Shown: piece by piece, positions 39,876 through 46,708 of the stretch
Layout of the letters: every line of letters begins with the position of its first letter
How positions within the stretch are numbered: position 1 is the stretch's first letter
Assembly (NCBI GenBank): GCA_900541715.1
Contig: UQLI01000014.1
Coordinates: forward strand, 1 to 46,708
DNA: 46,708 nt
Reading direction: 5' to 3'
Source: an uncultured Collinsella sp.
Lineage (GTDB): Bacteria > Actinomycetota > Coriobacteriia > Coriobacteriales > Coriobacteriaceae
The notes under the pieces: model-generated
Seen by the model: only the letters and a program-made list of their open reading frames with translations
Database searches by the model: none
Told to the model about the DNA's origin: nothing
Made by a program: the position numbers and the translations under genes

Positions 39876-41972
39876 ATGGCAGACGCTAAGGATTTCCTGT
39901 TTGAGATCGGTACGGAGGAGATGCCCTCCGCACCGCTGAACAATGCCGTCAAGCAGCTTGGCACCATGATCGCCAAGGGCCTCGACGAGGCCGGTCTGGC
40001 CCATGGCGAGGTCCGCGTGATCTCGAGCCCGCGACGTCTGGCTGCGCTCGTGGCCAACGTCGCCACTGCGACCGATGAGGTCCATGAGGTCAAGCGCGGC
40101 CCCGCGGCAAACATTGCCTTTGATGCCGACGGCAACGCCACCAAGGCTGCCCAGGGCTTCGCCCGCAAGTGCGGTGTGGCTGCCGAGGATCTGGTCCGTC
40201 GCGAGGACACCGACGGCCGTGAGTACGTCTTTGCCGAGAAGAACATCCCTTCCGCCCCGGCCACCCCGATTCTGACGGCCCTGTGCGAGAAGACCATCGC
40301 CGGCCTGCAGTGGCCCAACTACCGCTCTCAGCGCTGGGGTCACGAGCACGCCACGTTCGTGCGTCCGGTCCGTTGGATCTGCTGCCTTTTGGGCGAGGAC
40401 GTCGTGCCCGTGTCGTTTGCCGACGTGACGAGTGGCAACACCACGCGCGGACATCGCGTTCTGGGCCCCGGTGACCATACGGTCGCCAGCCCCGCCGTCT
40501 ACGAGCAGGTGCTAGAGGACGCCGGCGTGCTCTCTGCCGAGCGTCGTCGCGAGGCTATCCTTGCCGGTATCGCCGAGGTCGAGGCTGCGCGCCCCGGTTG
40601 CCACGTCGATACGCCCAAGAAGGTTTTCGAGGAGGTCATCAACCTCTGCGAGTGGCCGACGGTGCTCGTCGGCACCTTCGATGAGGAGTTCCTCAAGGTC
40701 CCGCATGAGATCATCTGCGAGTCTATGCTCACCAATCAGCGCTACTTTCCGATCTATGACGGCGAGGGCAAGCTGACGCGTGAGTTTGTGGTCGTCTCCA
40801 ACAGCAAGCCCGAGAATGCCGAGCGCGTGATCGACGGCAATGAGCGCGTCGTGCGCGCCCGCCTGGACGACGCCAAGTTCTTCTACGAGGAGGATCTGAA
40901 GATCTCCCTCGACGAATTCCGTGAGCGTCTGGCCAAGGTCGCCTTCCAGGAGAAGCTCGGCAGCGTGCTCGCCAAGTCCGAGCGTATTGAGCAGCTCGCG
41001 CTCGCTATTGCCCGCGAGGCTCACCTGGGTGCCCACCTGGCCGCCGACGCCGCTCGCGCCGCTCACCTGTGCAAGGCCGACTTGGTGTCCAACGCCGTCG
41101 TCGAGTTCACGAGCCAGCAGGGCGTGATGGGCGGTTACTACGCCAGCGCGATGGGGGAGAACGACGAGGTCGCTCACGCTATTCGCGATCACTATCGTCC
41201 CCGCTTTGCCGGTGACGAGCTCCCCGAGGGCACCGCTGGCTGCATCGTGGCCTGCGCCGACAAGCTCGATACCATTGCCGGCATCTTTGCCATCGGCGAG
41301 CCCCCGACCGGCTCTTCCGACCCGTACGCGCTGCGTCGTGCCGCCATCGGCATCATCAACATCCTTCGCGACCGTCTGCCGATCGACCCCACGTCGCTCA
41401 TCGACTTTGCGCTCGAGCTCTATAGCGAGCAGGGCATTGAGTTCGACGCCGCCGAGGTCGCCCAGCAGGTTCGCGACTTCTTCCACGGCCGTTTGGTGAG
41501 CATGGCCCGCGACGAGAAGATCCCGGCCGACACCGTTGCCGCCGTTTCCGCGGTGCACATTATTGCCCCGTCGGTCTTCTTCGCCCGCTGCGCCGCCCTC
41601 GATGAGGCCCGCAAGAACGACGCCGAGACCTTCGACAACCTGGCGACCGCTTACGCCCGCGCGGCGCATATCTCCAAGTCCGAACTGGGCGCGGAGTACG
41701 ATCGCGCTCTGATGGGCGAGGTCGAGCTTGCGCTTGCCGACGCCTCCGAGGCCGCTCAGACCGCCGTCGATGCCGCGCTTGCTACCGAGGATTATCCTGC
41801 CGCATTCGCTGCCCTCGCCGCCCTGCGTGCCCCCATCGACCGTTTCTTCGACGAGGTTATGGTCATGGACAAGGACGAGCAGCTCCGCGATAATCGCCTT
41901 AAGCTGCTCAACCGCTTCGAGGCCGTTTTCTCCGGCATCGCCAACATCGGTGAGCTTGCCCGCAAAAAGTAA
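39876..41972 (+). CDS. glyS: Glycyl-tRNA synthetase beta subunit
   Basis: The protein has 698 residues. It begins LFEIGTEEMPSAPLNNAVKQL, continues FVRPVRWICCLLGEDVVPV, and has the HD-like region and anticodon-binding domain (RALMGEVELALADASEAAQ to the end). The beta subunit binds tRNA-Gly and completes the alpha2beta2 enzyme. It is coupled to glyQ, 3 bases away. The stop is followed 34 bases later by the PPDK-regulator gene. Confidence 0.95.
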   Translation: MADAKDFLFEIGTEEMPSAPLNNAVKQLGTMIAKGLDEAGLAHGEVRVISSPRRLAALVANVATATDEVHEVKRGPAANIAFDADGNATKAAQGFARKCGVAAEDLVRREDTDGREYVFAEKNIPSAPATPILTALCEKTIAGLQWPNYRSQRWGHEHATFVRPVRWICCLLGEDVVPVSFADVTSGNTTRGHRVLGPGDHTVASPAVYEQVLEDAGVLSAERRREAILAGIAEVEAARPGCHVDTPKKVFEEVINLCEWPTVLVGTFDEEFLKVPHEIICESMLTNQRYFPIYDGEGKLTREFVVVSNSKPENAERVIDGNERVVRARLDDAKFFYEEDLKISLDEFRERLAKVAFQEKLGSVLAKSERIEQLALAIAREAHLGAHLAADAARAAHLCKADLVSNAVVEFTSQQGVMGGYYASAMGENDEVAHAIRDHYRPRFAGDELPEGTAGCIVACADKLDTIAGIFAIGEPPTGSSDPYALRRAAIGIINILRDRLPIDPTSLIDFALELYSEQGIEFDAAEVAQQVRDFFHGRLVSMARDEKIPADTVAAVSAVHIIAPSVFFARCAALDEARKNDAETFDNLATAYARAAHISKSELGAEYDRALMGEVELALADASEAAQTAVDAALATEDYPAAFAALAALRAPIDRFFDEVMVMDKDEQLRDNRLKLLNRFEAVFSGIANIGELARKK

Positions 41973-42006
41973 GCTATCCTGCGCATAAGCGCAAAAGGAG
42001 CCCCGC

Positions 42007-42882
42007 ATGGATTGCCCGGTCACCGCTCGTCCCACCGTTATCGTTATCTCCGACTCGCTCGGTGATACCGCTTGTGAGGTGGTGCTTGCGGCGTCCGGGC
42101 AATTTGATGAAGGGGCTTTTCGTGTTTTACGTCTGCCTAAGGTGACCTCGGTGGAGCAGGTTAAGTCGTTTGTGGGTCCGCATGTCGATGCGGACCATCG
42201 CGATATCGCCGTATTCCACACAATTGTCGATCCGGCGCTTCGTGCTCGCGTGCTCGACTACTTGGGCATGCTGCACATTCGCTCGGTCGACCTGATCGGC
42301 CCGACGCTTGCCGTGCTGTCGTCGCTTATCGGCGTGCCGCCAAAAGGAGTGGCGGGTGTGATCCATAAGACCGATGACCGGTATTTCCACCGCATCGAGG
42401 CCATGGAGTACTTTGTCGAGCACGATGACGGACGTGGTTGCGACGATCTGTCGGGTGCCGATATCGTGCTGCTGGGCGTGTCGCGCACATCCAAGACGCC
42501 GCTGTCGATGTATTTGGCCTATCAGGGCTACAAGGTCGCCAACGTTCCGTTGGCGCACGGTATGGAGCCGCCCAAGTCGATTTACGAGGTAGACCCGATG
42601 CGGTTGTTTGGCCTGATTTCGACCGTCGACGTTATTTCTGAGATTCGCGATAGCCGCTTGGGCGACGACTATGCCCGTGCCGTCGCCGGCTCCTATGCCG
42701 AGCCCGAGAGCGTGCGAAGCGAGCTCGAGGAGGCTCGTGCTCTCATGAAGCGCCTGGGTTGCTTTGTAGTGCGTACCGACGGCAAGGCGATCGAGGAGAG
42801 CGCCTCCGAGATCATCGCCCACCTCGATGAGATCCAGGAAGCAAGGGCCCGCCGAGCCGCCCGCCGCGCCCAGCAGCAGTAA
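42007..42882 (+). CDS. Pyruvate, phosphate dikinase regulatory protein (PPDK-RP/DUF299)
   Basis: The protein has 291 residues. It starts VIVISDSLGDTACEVVLAAS, and the P-loop-like motif is GVSRTSKTPLSMYLAYQG. VANVPLAHGMEPPKSIYE and the RLGDDYARAVAGSYAEPESV tail region match DUF299. In bacteria this bifunctional enzyme phosphorylates PPDK on Thr with ADP and removes it with phosphate. Some relatives regulate PEP synthase instead. The ppdK gene is not in the window. It ends with a basic, Arg-rich tail. Confidence 0.92.
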   Translation: MDCPVTARPTVIVISDSLGDTACEVVLAASGQFDEGAFRVLRLPKVTSVEQVKSFVGPHVDADHRDIAVFHTIVDPALRARVLDYLGMLHIRSVDLIGPTLAVLSSLIGVPPKGVAGVIHKTDDRYFHRIEAMEYFVEHDDGRGCDDLSGADIVLLGVSRTSKTPLSMYLAYQGYKVANVPLAHGMEPPKSIYEVDPMRLFGLISTVDVISEIRDSRLGDDYARAVAGSYAEPESVRSELEEARALMKRLGCFVVRTDGKAIEESASEIIAHLDEIQEARARRAARRAQQQ

Positions 42883-42889
42883 CTACTGA

Positions 42890-42909
42890 GTAGCTAATTT
42901 GGGACGTGT
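42890..42909 (+). repeat. Truncated REP-like unit at an island junction
   Basis: GTAGCTAATTTGGGACG is identical to the start of the unit at 33856, then the match ends and TGTCTCTATAG follows. The repeat looks cut or replaced at about 42907. Confidence 0.6.
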
Positions 42910-42917
42910 CTCTATAG

Positions 42918-43110
42918 TATTGTCAAATCTCCTGGGACGAGCCCGCCCTCCTCGAGTCGCTCGGGAGGCTCGGCGTTGCAGAGACGGCGAGGCCGGACGG
43001 GGATTACCTCTTCGTGATGGAGGGGAACCCCGGCGCTGGAGGGCGACGGGGAGGCGCCTCGGGTGCAGCTACACAAGGGGGCCTGTCCACGAGGTCCACG
43101 TGCGGGAAGT
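42918..43110 (+). pseudogene. Decayed coding fragment of unknown origin
   Basis: A frame with strong GC3 bias reads CQISWDEPALLESLGRLGV then ETARPDGDYLFVMEGNPGAG from about 42921 to 43040, preceded by a stop (TAG, 42915-42917) and with no start codon. After 43110 the composition changes abruptly to AT-rich and the frame runs on without codon bias to 43337. It looks like the tail of an ordinary host gene left at the junction. I do not recognise the family. The remainder, 43111-43434, is AT-rich and holds nothing I can name. Confidence 0.3.
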
Positions 43111-43434
43111 CAATTAATTTACCGTTCAAAAAGGGGGCAATGTGGGAAAGGGCCAAGCCGACTATTGAAATGACGATAAAGACGAGGCATCCTGATGTAT
43201 GTCGGAATATAGATAGGACAAAACGTATCATCTATATCGCTTCTATGAAACCCGATGCAAGTTCTTCTCAATCTCGAAATAGATTGAAGGCATTGAGAGG
43301 AACTTTATACTACAAAAATCGTAGGTCTGCCACCTAGACAGAAGAAGTGATTTTGTATGCGGAATCTTGCATTTTGAAAACCGGTGCCAACTATGAGGTG
43401 TGAGTCGGGCTCGGTAAAGCGCGGGGGAAATGAG

Positions 43435-43472
43435 ATAGGCTGCGCGTCATCAGAGAGTGGCGCGCAGCCTAT
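43435..43472 (-). terminator. Perfect hairpin downstream of the methyltransferase
   Basis: ATAGGCTGCGCG pairs with CGCGCAGCCTAT (12 bases) around a 14-base loop. On the minus strand it follows the methyltransferase stop (43499) by 26 bases, as a terminator would, but only CTCATTTCC follows rather than a T-run. Confidence 0.5.
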
Positions 43473-43498
43473 TGACCTGCTTTCGTATGACGGATGCT

Positions 43499-44641
43499 TT
43501 AGAGGATCCAGGGGCCAAGTGGGTTGCCATCTGCGGAGCAGTCTTGAATCGTTAGGATGGGATTTTGAAAGGGCTGTCTCTCCCTCCACGCCTTCAAGTG
43601 ATAGGTGCAGACGCGGTCGTAGTGGATTTTTTTGTATGCGCGCGATATCTGTTTTACAGCCTCCTCTTTGCTGGAATATTTTCCTGGAGCATGTGCAACA
43701 GATGTGCATGCGATACCGTCGATCCAGCCAGATTGGGGTCCGAGGTTAAAGCTCGAGATTATTGTCAAGACGCCATTGAGGCCAGCTTGCAACAAATCGT
43801 TCTGTATTCGTTCAAATGCTGATTGATTGTTGGTTCCAAGGCCAATCATTCCAATTGCAGAGAGGTATCCGCTATCAGTGAGTTTATCTCCTGCACCTCG
43901 AATAACCTTGCTTGTGATGTTGAGGCCATCTGGGCCGCCATCGCCAACGAAGGGGTATGGTACGTCTTCTGGGATTGGGAGCAAAGGAGGATTCACCGTA
44001 ATGAGTTCATAGCTGCAAGAGCTTTCGATATTGTTTAGTGCGTTGTAGAGACTTCCGGTTAGAACAGTTAAATCTTCGCTAATACCATTGACCAGTGCGT
44101 TTAGTTGGCAGATTTCTGAGGCGATTGGATTGATATCTATCGCCGTGACGTGCATTCCAGATTTTGCCAGTATGAGTGCCTGGATGCCTGGTCCAGAGCA
44201 GAGGTCTAAGGCATTCTTTCCGGGGGATGGGCTTAGCCGACGAGCGAGCCCAATTGAATCAGAGCCAAAATATAGTAAAGGCGAGGGTGATGGCGCATCG
44301 GCAAAAAGCCAGATGCCATGATATCGGATTAGAGATAAACCGGAAAGGGAGGCATTGCCATTGTGCTTGCTTAGCAGCCCGAGTGAGGCTATGGTTTCAA
44401 CAGTGCCTTTCAGCAGACTTCTTTTTGCCACTTCTGAATCGAGATCAATCTCTCCACCTAGCATCAGGAAGGAGACGATCTCTTGATGCTCCCTGTCAAG
44501 TTGATCCCAGATGCGATGCGCGCATTCAAAAGGATCTATAGATATGTCAAGTGTGTCTAAAAAATCTGTTACTCCAAGAGTGTCCAATCTACGGAGTGGA
44601 TTACTCGAGAGCGAATTTAAAGAGGGTAGCACTTCAATCAT
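43499..44641 (-). CDS. SAM-dependent methyltransferase with NPPL motif (HemK/PrmC-like)
   Basis: The protein has 380 residues from ATG 44641, which overlaps the radical-SAM stop by 8 bases; longer in-frame starts at 44656 and 44692 are possible and none has a clear ribosome binding site. The first ~115 residues are not recognised. SAM-binding motif I is LDLCSGPGIQAL (146-152 core), followed by AIDINPIA with the acidic ribose ligand. VNPPLLPIP carries N-P-P-L (217-220), a variant of the NPPY that orients an amide or exocyclic amine in PrmC/HemK and N6-adenine enzymes. That chemistry suits amide N-methylation of Asn or Gln. The genes upstream encode an Asn-rich protein and a radical-SAM enzyme, which makes a peptide substrate a reasonable inference. 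The coding DNA is AT-richer than the housekeeping genes. Confidence 0.72.
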   Translation of the reverse strand: MIEVLPSLNSLSSNPLRRLDTLGVTDFLDTLDISIDPFECAHRIWDQLDREHQEIVSFLMLGGEIDLDSEVAKRSLLKGTVETIASLGLLSKHNGNASLSGLSLIRYHGIWLFADAPSPSPLLYFGSDSIGLARRLSPSPGKNALDLCSGPGIQALILAKSGMHVTAIDINPIASEICQLNALVNGISEDLTVLTGSLYNALNNIESSCSYELITVNPPLLPIPEDVPYPFVGDGGPDGLNITSKVIRGAGDKLTDSGYLSAIGMIGLGTNNQSAFERIQNDLLQAGLNGVLTIISSFNLGPQSGWIDGIACTSVAHAPGKYSSKEEAVKQISRAYKKIHYDRVCTYHLKAWRERQPFQNPILTIQDCSADGNPLGPWIL

Positions 44642-45713
44642 GTATATCAGACCCATTTCCGATAAAGGTAGTCTCGAATTTAGTCTCGACAATCAAGTCG
44701 GCTGCCAGTTTAGGAGCTAGCTTTGCAAGACAGGTCTGTGCCTCTTTCGAGAGGGCGATGTCTTCGCAAATCTCGCATTGAGAGAGGTAGCTTGAGCGCC
44801 CAAATGAAGAAAGGCCTCCGCTCGTGCGCAAGTGCTTCAGCAGCCCTCCTGGTCCTATGTATTGTATGTAATTAAGTAGGAGCAGCTGCAGTTCATTAAT
44901 GTCATCCGTCAGATTGATTTTGCCAAGATCGAAAAGCCAAGTTCCCTCTGCATTTATTCCGCAGCAGGGTGCAAGATGGCAGTTTGGGGAAATAACGAAG
45001 TCTCGGCCGCAGTCGGAACAGTGTGACGCTAAGAGACGTGCCTGCGGTCGCGCATTTTGGTTGAGACTGAGATTTCGTGCGCGCCCAATTCGCGTGATGC
45101 CTGAATCCGTGATGAAGCGGGCTGGCGCGCTGGGAGGCTGGGTATTATCGTCGAACTGATGCAGGAGTGGAATGTCTTCATTAAGGTACTTGCACAGGTA
45201 TGCCGGGCTGATTGTACTGTTGTTATCTCTGCAGACCGCAATGCCGAGAGTTTGAAAGCCCATTGTTTTTGCTGAGTTCCAAAGGTTGCGCACATTCTCG
45301 AGGGGTATATATTCCGCATGAAAGTCGTCGCAGCTGATATTGATTTCGTCAAGGCCACATGACTTCAATTCGTTGAGGAACGTTTCTGCGTCTCTTTCGC
45401 TTTTTGCCCACCACGCATTCGTTACAATTCGAGTAAAGAGTCCTAAAGAATTCGCATATGCGATGGCCTCGAGAAGGTCATCGCCAAGAAGGGTGCATTC
45501 TCCGCCCGTAAACACAACAACACCACTTCCGACGCATACTTCGGCGAAGCTATCGATGAATTGCCGCATTTGGGGAAGAGTAAGCCTGTCACTGTTGTTC
45601 GGAGTGCAGCTCATCAGACAATGATCACACACAGCGCCACATTTATATGTTGTTATAAATGTCAGCATTCGAGGTCTGCGGAACAGCACGTGCTGCGAGC
45701 TTTCGGAAATCAT
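44634..45713 (-). CDS. Radical SAM protein with C-terminal auxiliary cysteines
   Basis: The protein has 359 residues. CGAVCDHC (25-32) is the CxxxCxxC cluster for the SAM-bound [4Fe-4S], and TGGE (69-72) fits the usual SAM contact. After the barrel come GRARNL (210-215) and a cysteine-rich region: C232, C235, C245, C250/C251 and C313-x2-C316. This is SPASM/twitch-like, suggesting one or two auxiliary Fe-S clusters as in many peptide-modifying radical-SAM enzymes. ATG 45713 overlaps the stop of the upstream Asn-rich gene (ATGA), so the two are made together. Epimerisation, thioether formation or carbon-carbon linking are all possible in this class. The upstream repeat pattern favours epimerisation, but this is inference. 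Confidence 0.8.
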   Translation of the reverse strand: MISESSQHVLFRRPRMLTFITTYKCGAVCDHCLMSCTPNNSDRLTLPQMRQFIDSFAEVCVGSGVVVFTGGECTLLGDDLLEAIAYANSLGLFTRIVTNAWWAKSERDAETFLNELKSCGLDEINISCDDFHAEYIPLENVRNLWNSAKTMGFQTLGIAVCRDNNSTISPAYLCKYLNEDIPLLHQFDDNTQPPSAPARFITDSGITRIGRARNLSLNQNARPQARLLASHCSDCGRDFVISPNCHLAPCCGINAEGTWLFDLGKINLTDDINELQLLLLNYIQYIGPGGLLKHLRTSGGLSSFGRSSYLSQCEICEDIALSKEAQTCLAKLAPKLAADLIVETKFETTFIGNGSDIHD

Positions 45714-46435
45714 GCCGCGAGCAAACGGGCGTCGGTGATTACCAAGGTGCCTTCGTTCTCGGAGTAAGTAACTTCGAATTCGACGGAGCGATAATACCCG
45801 CGGGCGACCCCATTGGAAGCCCCTTCGGGGTTGATGGTATTGGAGCTGGAATTCTTGATTGCTGTTTTAAGCATGGCTGCTTGCCTCGCTGCACTCAAGC
45901 CCTCTTGATCAAATTTCCTGAAAACAGAAGTTTGTTTGTACGATTCCGATAGTTCAACAACATCAGGTTTGTTCATAAAAATAGCTGATCCATAGCCCAT
46001 TGTGTTGACGTCGTACTTAAGGTTGGCGTTGTTTTGAGCATTCGCGTTTGCGTTTGCCATTCCGTTTGCGTTCAGAATGATGTTTGCGTTCGTTACTGCG
46101 TTTGCATTAAGTACAACGTTTACGAGAGGTATCGTTTGCGGCTCAGCTTCGTTGTCCTCGTCATAATATGCAAGTTGGATACGACGATATACTGCGCGTG
46201 CAACGGGGACACGCGCCTCCTTTTCGGTTGACTCCACCAGTTCGTACAGAGAGACTTTTCGATTTCCCGCTTTGATTTGGAGGTCTGTAATTCCATATTT
46301 CTGGAATACGGCACGAGGCTGAGCTTCGAAATCGCGTCTTGCGTCGGTAGATTGTTCCGCGTCCGCGACCAGTTTTTCAAGGATGCTAAGCTGGGACTGT
46401 ATTGAGAGTTCGTTTAGGTGGTTCACATTGTCCAT
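45710..46435 (-). CDS. Asn/Ala-repeat protein, candidate RiPP precursor
   Basis: The protein has 241 residues. ATG 46435 has GGAGG 8 bases upstream; a TTG at 46450 lies over that site. Residues 1-75 are leader-like: helical, with RRDFEAQPRAVFQKYGI, which resembles the nitrile-hydratase/Nif11-type leaders of proteusins. Residues 106-144 are an Asn/Ala tract with hexad units VLNANA, VTNANI, ILNANG, MANANA and QNNANL. Almost all Asn are on alternate residues. A C-terminal part of ~97 residues follows (for example YYRSVEFEVTYSENEGTLVI). It is first in an overlapping operon with a radical-SAM and a methyltransferase gene. No Cys is present, so lanthionine or ranthipeptide chemistry is excluded. 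If it is a precursor, the core would be internal rather than C-terminal, which is unusual. Confidence 0.68.
   Translation of the reverse strand: MDNVNHLNELSIQSQLSILEKLVADAEQSTDARRDFEAQPRAVFQKYGITDLQIKAGNRKVSLYELVESTEKEARVPVARAVYRRIQLAYYDEDNEAEPQTIPLVNVVLNANAVTNANIILNANGMANANANAQNNANLKYDVNTMGYGSAIFMNKPDVVELSESYKQTSVFRKFDQEGLSAARQAAMLKTAIKNSSSNTINPEGASNGVARGYYRSVEFEVTYSENEGTLVITDARLLAA
46004..46120 (-). repeat. Period-18 coding repeat encoding the Asn ladder
   Basis: About five 18-base units coding for [V/I/M]-x-N-A-N-x with AACGCAAAC-like cores. The repeated GCGTTTGCGTTTGC on the plus strand is the most uniform part. Synonymous differences (AAC/AAT, GCA/GCG/GCC) show the units were not copied very recently. 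Confidence 0.7.
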
Positions 46436-46633
46436 AGCGGTGACCTCCAATGTTGAATAGCTGTCTTGAAAGACTACGTCATGCTAGTGTCGGTATCGAT
46501 TTGATACTACGAACAAATTAGAACTAAATGGATATAGTTTCCATACTAATCAAAACAAACTTGCATTCAAGTTTTTATTTATACTTGATTTAAGGCGGAG
46601 TGGAATGTGGGTGCGCAAGGAGACGCGGAATCG

Positions 46634-46708
46634 ATGAGAGCCTCAAAAAAAATTACTGCAGTGTTATCATCTTTCATCCTCTCTATTCTTCCATTTCTGA
46701 TTCTATGG
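46634..46708 (+). CDS. Start of a divergent gene with hydrophobic N-terminus (partial)
   Basis: ATG 46634 has AAGGAG 11 bases upstream and stays open to the window edge for 25 codons. It begins MRASKKITAVLSSFILSILP and stays hydrophobic: a short basic N-region and then a membrane-spanning or signal segment. It is divergent from the Asn-rich gene, about 200 bases away, and could be the exporter, peptidase or other membrane part of that system. Nothing more can be said from 25 residues. Confidence 0.5.
   Translation, partial: MRASKKITAVLSSFILSILPFLILW

Noticed and set aside
38970..40478. 502-codon minus-strand frame over glyQ/glyS
   Set aside because: It is an antisense shadow crossing two certain genes.
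40512..42221. 569-codon minus-strand frame over glyS
   Set aside because: It is an antisense shadow of a certain glyS, with low-complexity content and no ribosome binding site.
43014..43337. 107-codon plus-strand frame in the junction region
   Set aside because: It joins a GC-rich decayed piece to AT-rich sequence without codon bias and is better explained as a remnant.
46004..46120. Simple microsatellite without coding meaning
   Set aside because: The units vary synonymously while keeping N-A-N and the six-residue step, and the frame is open with a good start and operon context.

Overview
This window looks like a chromosomal segment of a high-GC actinobacterium of the class Coriobacteriia, most like Collinsella. 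The reasons are the strong G/C third-position bias, the actinobacterial-type gene set (CtpE-like P-type ATPase, a MreBCD/PBP2/RodA block, fused aroE-aroK) and frequent TTG starts on housekeeping genes. No marker such as 16S rRNA is present, so the genus is an inference.

Layout. (1) 1-3270: the end of a surface-glycan locus, with an rmlD 3' end, a GT2 glycosyltransferase, a Wzm/Wzt-type polysaccharide ABC exporter and tRNA-Arg(TCT). (2) 3500-5070, minus strand: a two-gene unit of a DUF4869-like protein and a small P-loop ATPase with a TOPRIM-like tail; its function is unknown. (3) 5116-13790, minus strand: a near-complete aromatic amino acid operon in the order DAHP synthase, tyrA, aroB, aroA, aroC, pheA, aroE-aroK fusion, aroQ. 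It has a likely promoter, a leader hairpin with a T-run that looks like an attenuator, and an intrinsic terminator just before aroQ. (4) 13840-20030: tRNA-Arg(CCG), a CtpE-like P-type ATPase, a zinc-ribbon membrane protein, cyclophilin and a TPR membrane protein. (5) 20088-26048: the rod-shape and peptidoglycan elongation cluster mreB-mreC-mreD-PBP2-rodA, followed by a DUF697-like protein and the paired TIGR03960/TIGR03936 radical-SAM genes. (6) 29690-33850: rplU-rpmA-obgE-nadD-yqeK-rsfS, i.e. ribosome assembly and NAD synthesis. (7) 33764-34911: a RAYT (REP-associated tyrosine transposase) gene flanked by a REP-like repeat family, of which further copies lie at 8044-8169 and 42890. (8) 34956-42882: dinB (minus strand), then rpsP-khpA-rimM-trmD-lepB, glyQ-glyS and the PPDK regulatory protein.

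(9) 42890-46708 is the accessory part and the most interesting. A truncated REP copy and a decayed coding fragment mark a junction, after which the DNA becomes more AT-rich. It carries a tightly overlapped minus-strand operon: a 241-residue protein with an Asn/Ala tract, a radical-SAM protein with extra C-terminal cysteines, and an NPP-motif SAM methyltransferase. In the tract, 13 of 14 Asn lie on alternate residues and the repeat period is six. That geometry, together with an rSAM enzyme and a methyltransferase, resembles the epimerised, Asn-N-methylated beta-helical proteusins (polytheonamide/aeronamide type). This is the best candidate here for an undescribed peptide-modification system. 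A divergent gene with a hydrophobic N-terminus starts at 46634 and runs off the window.
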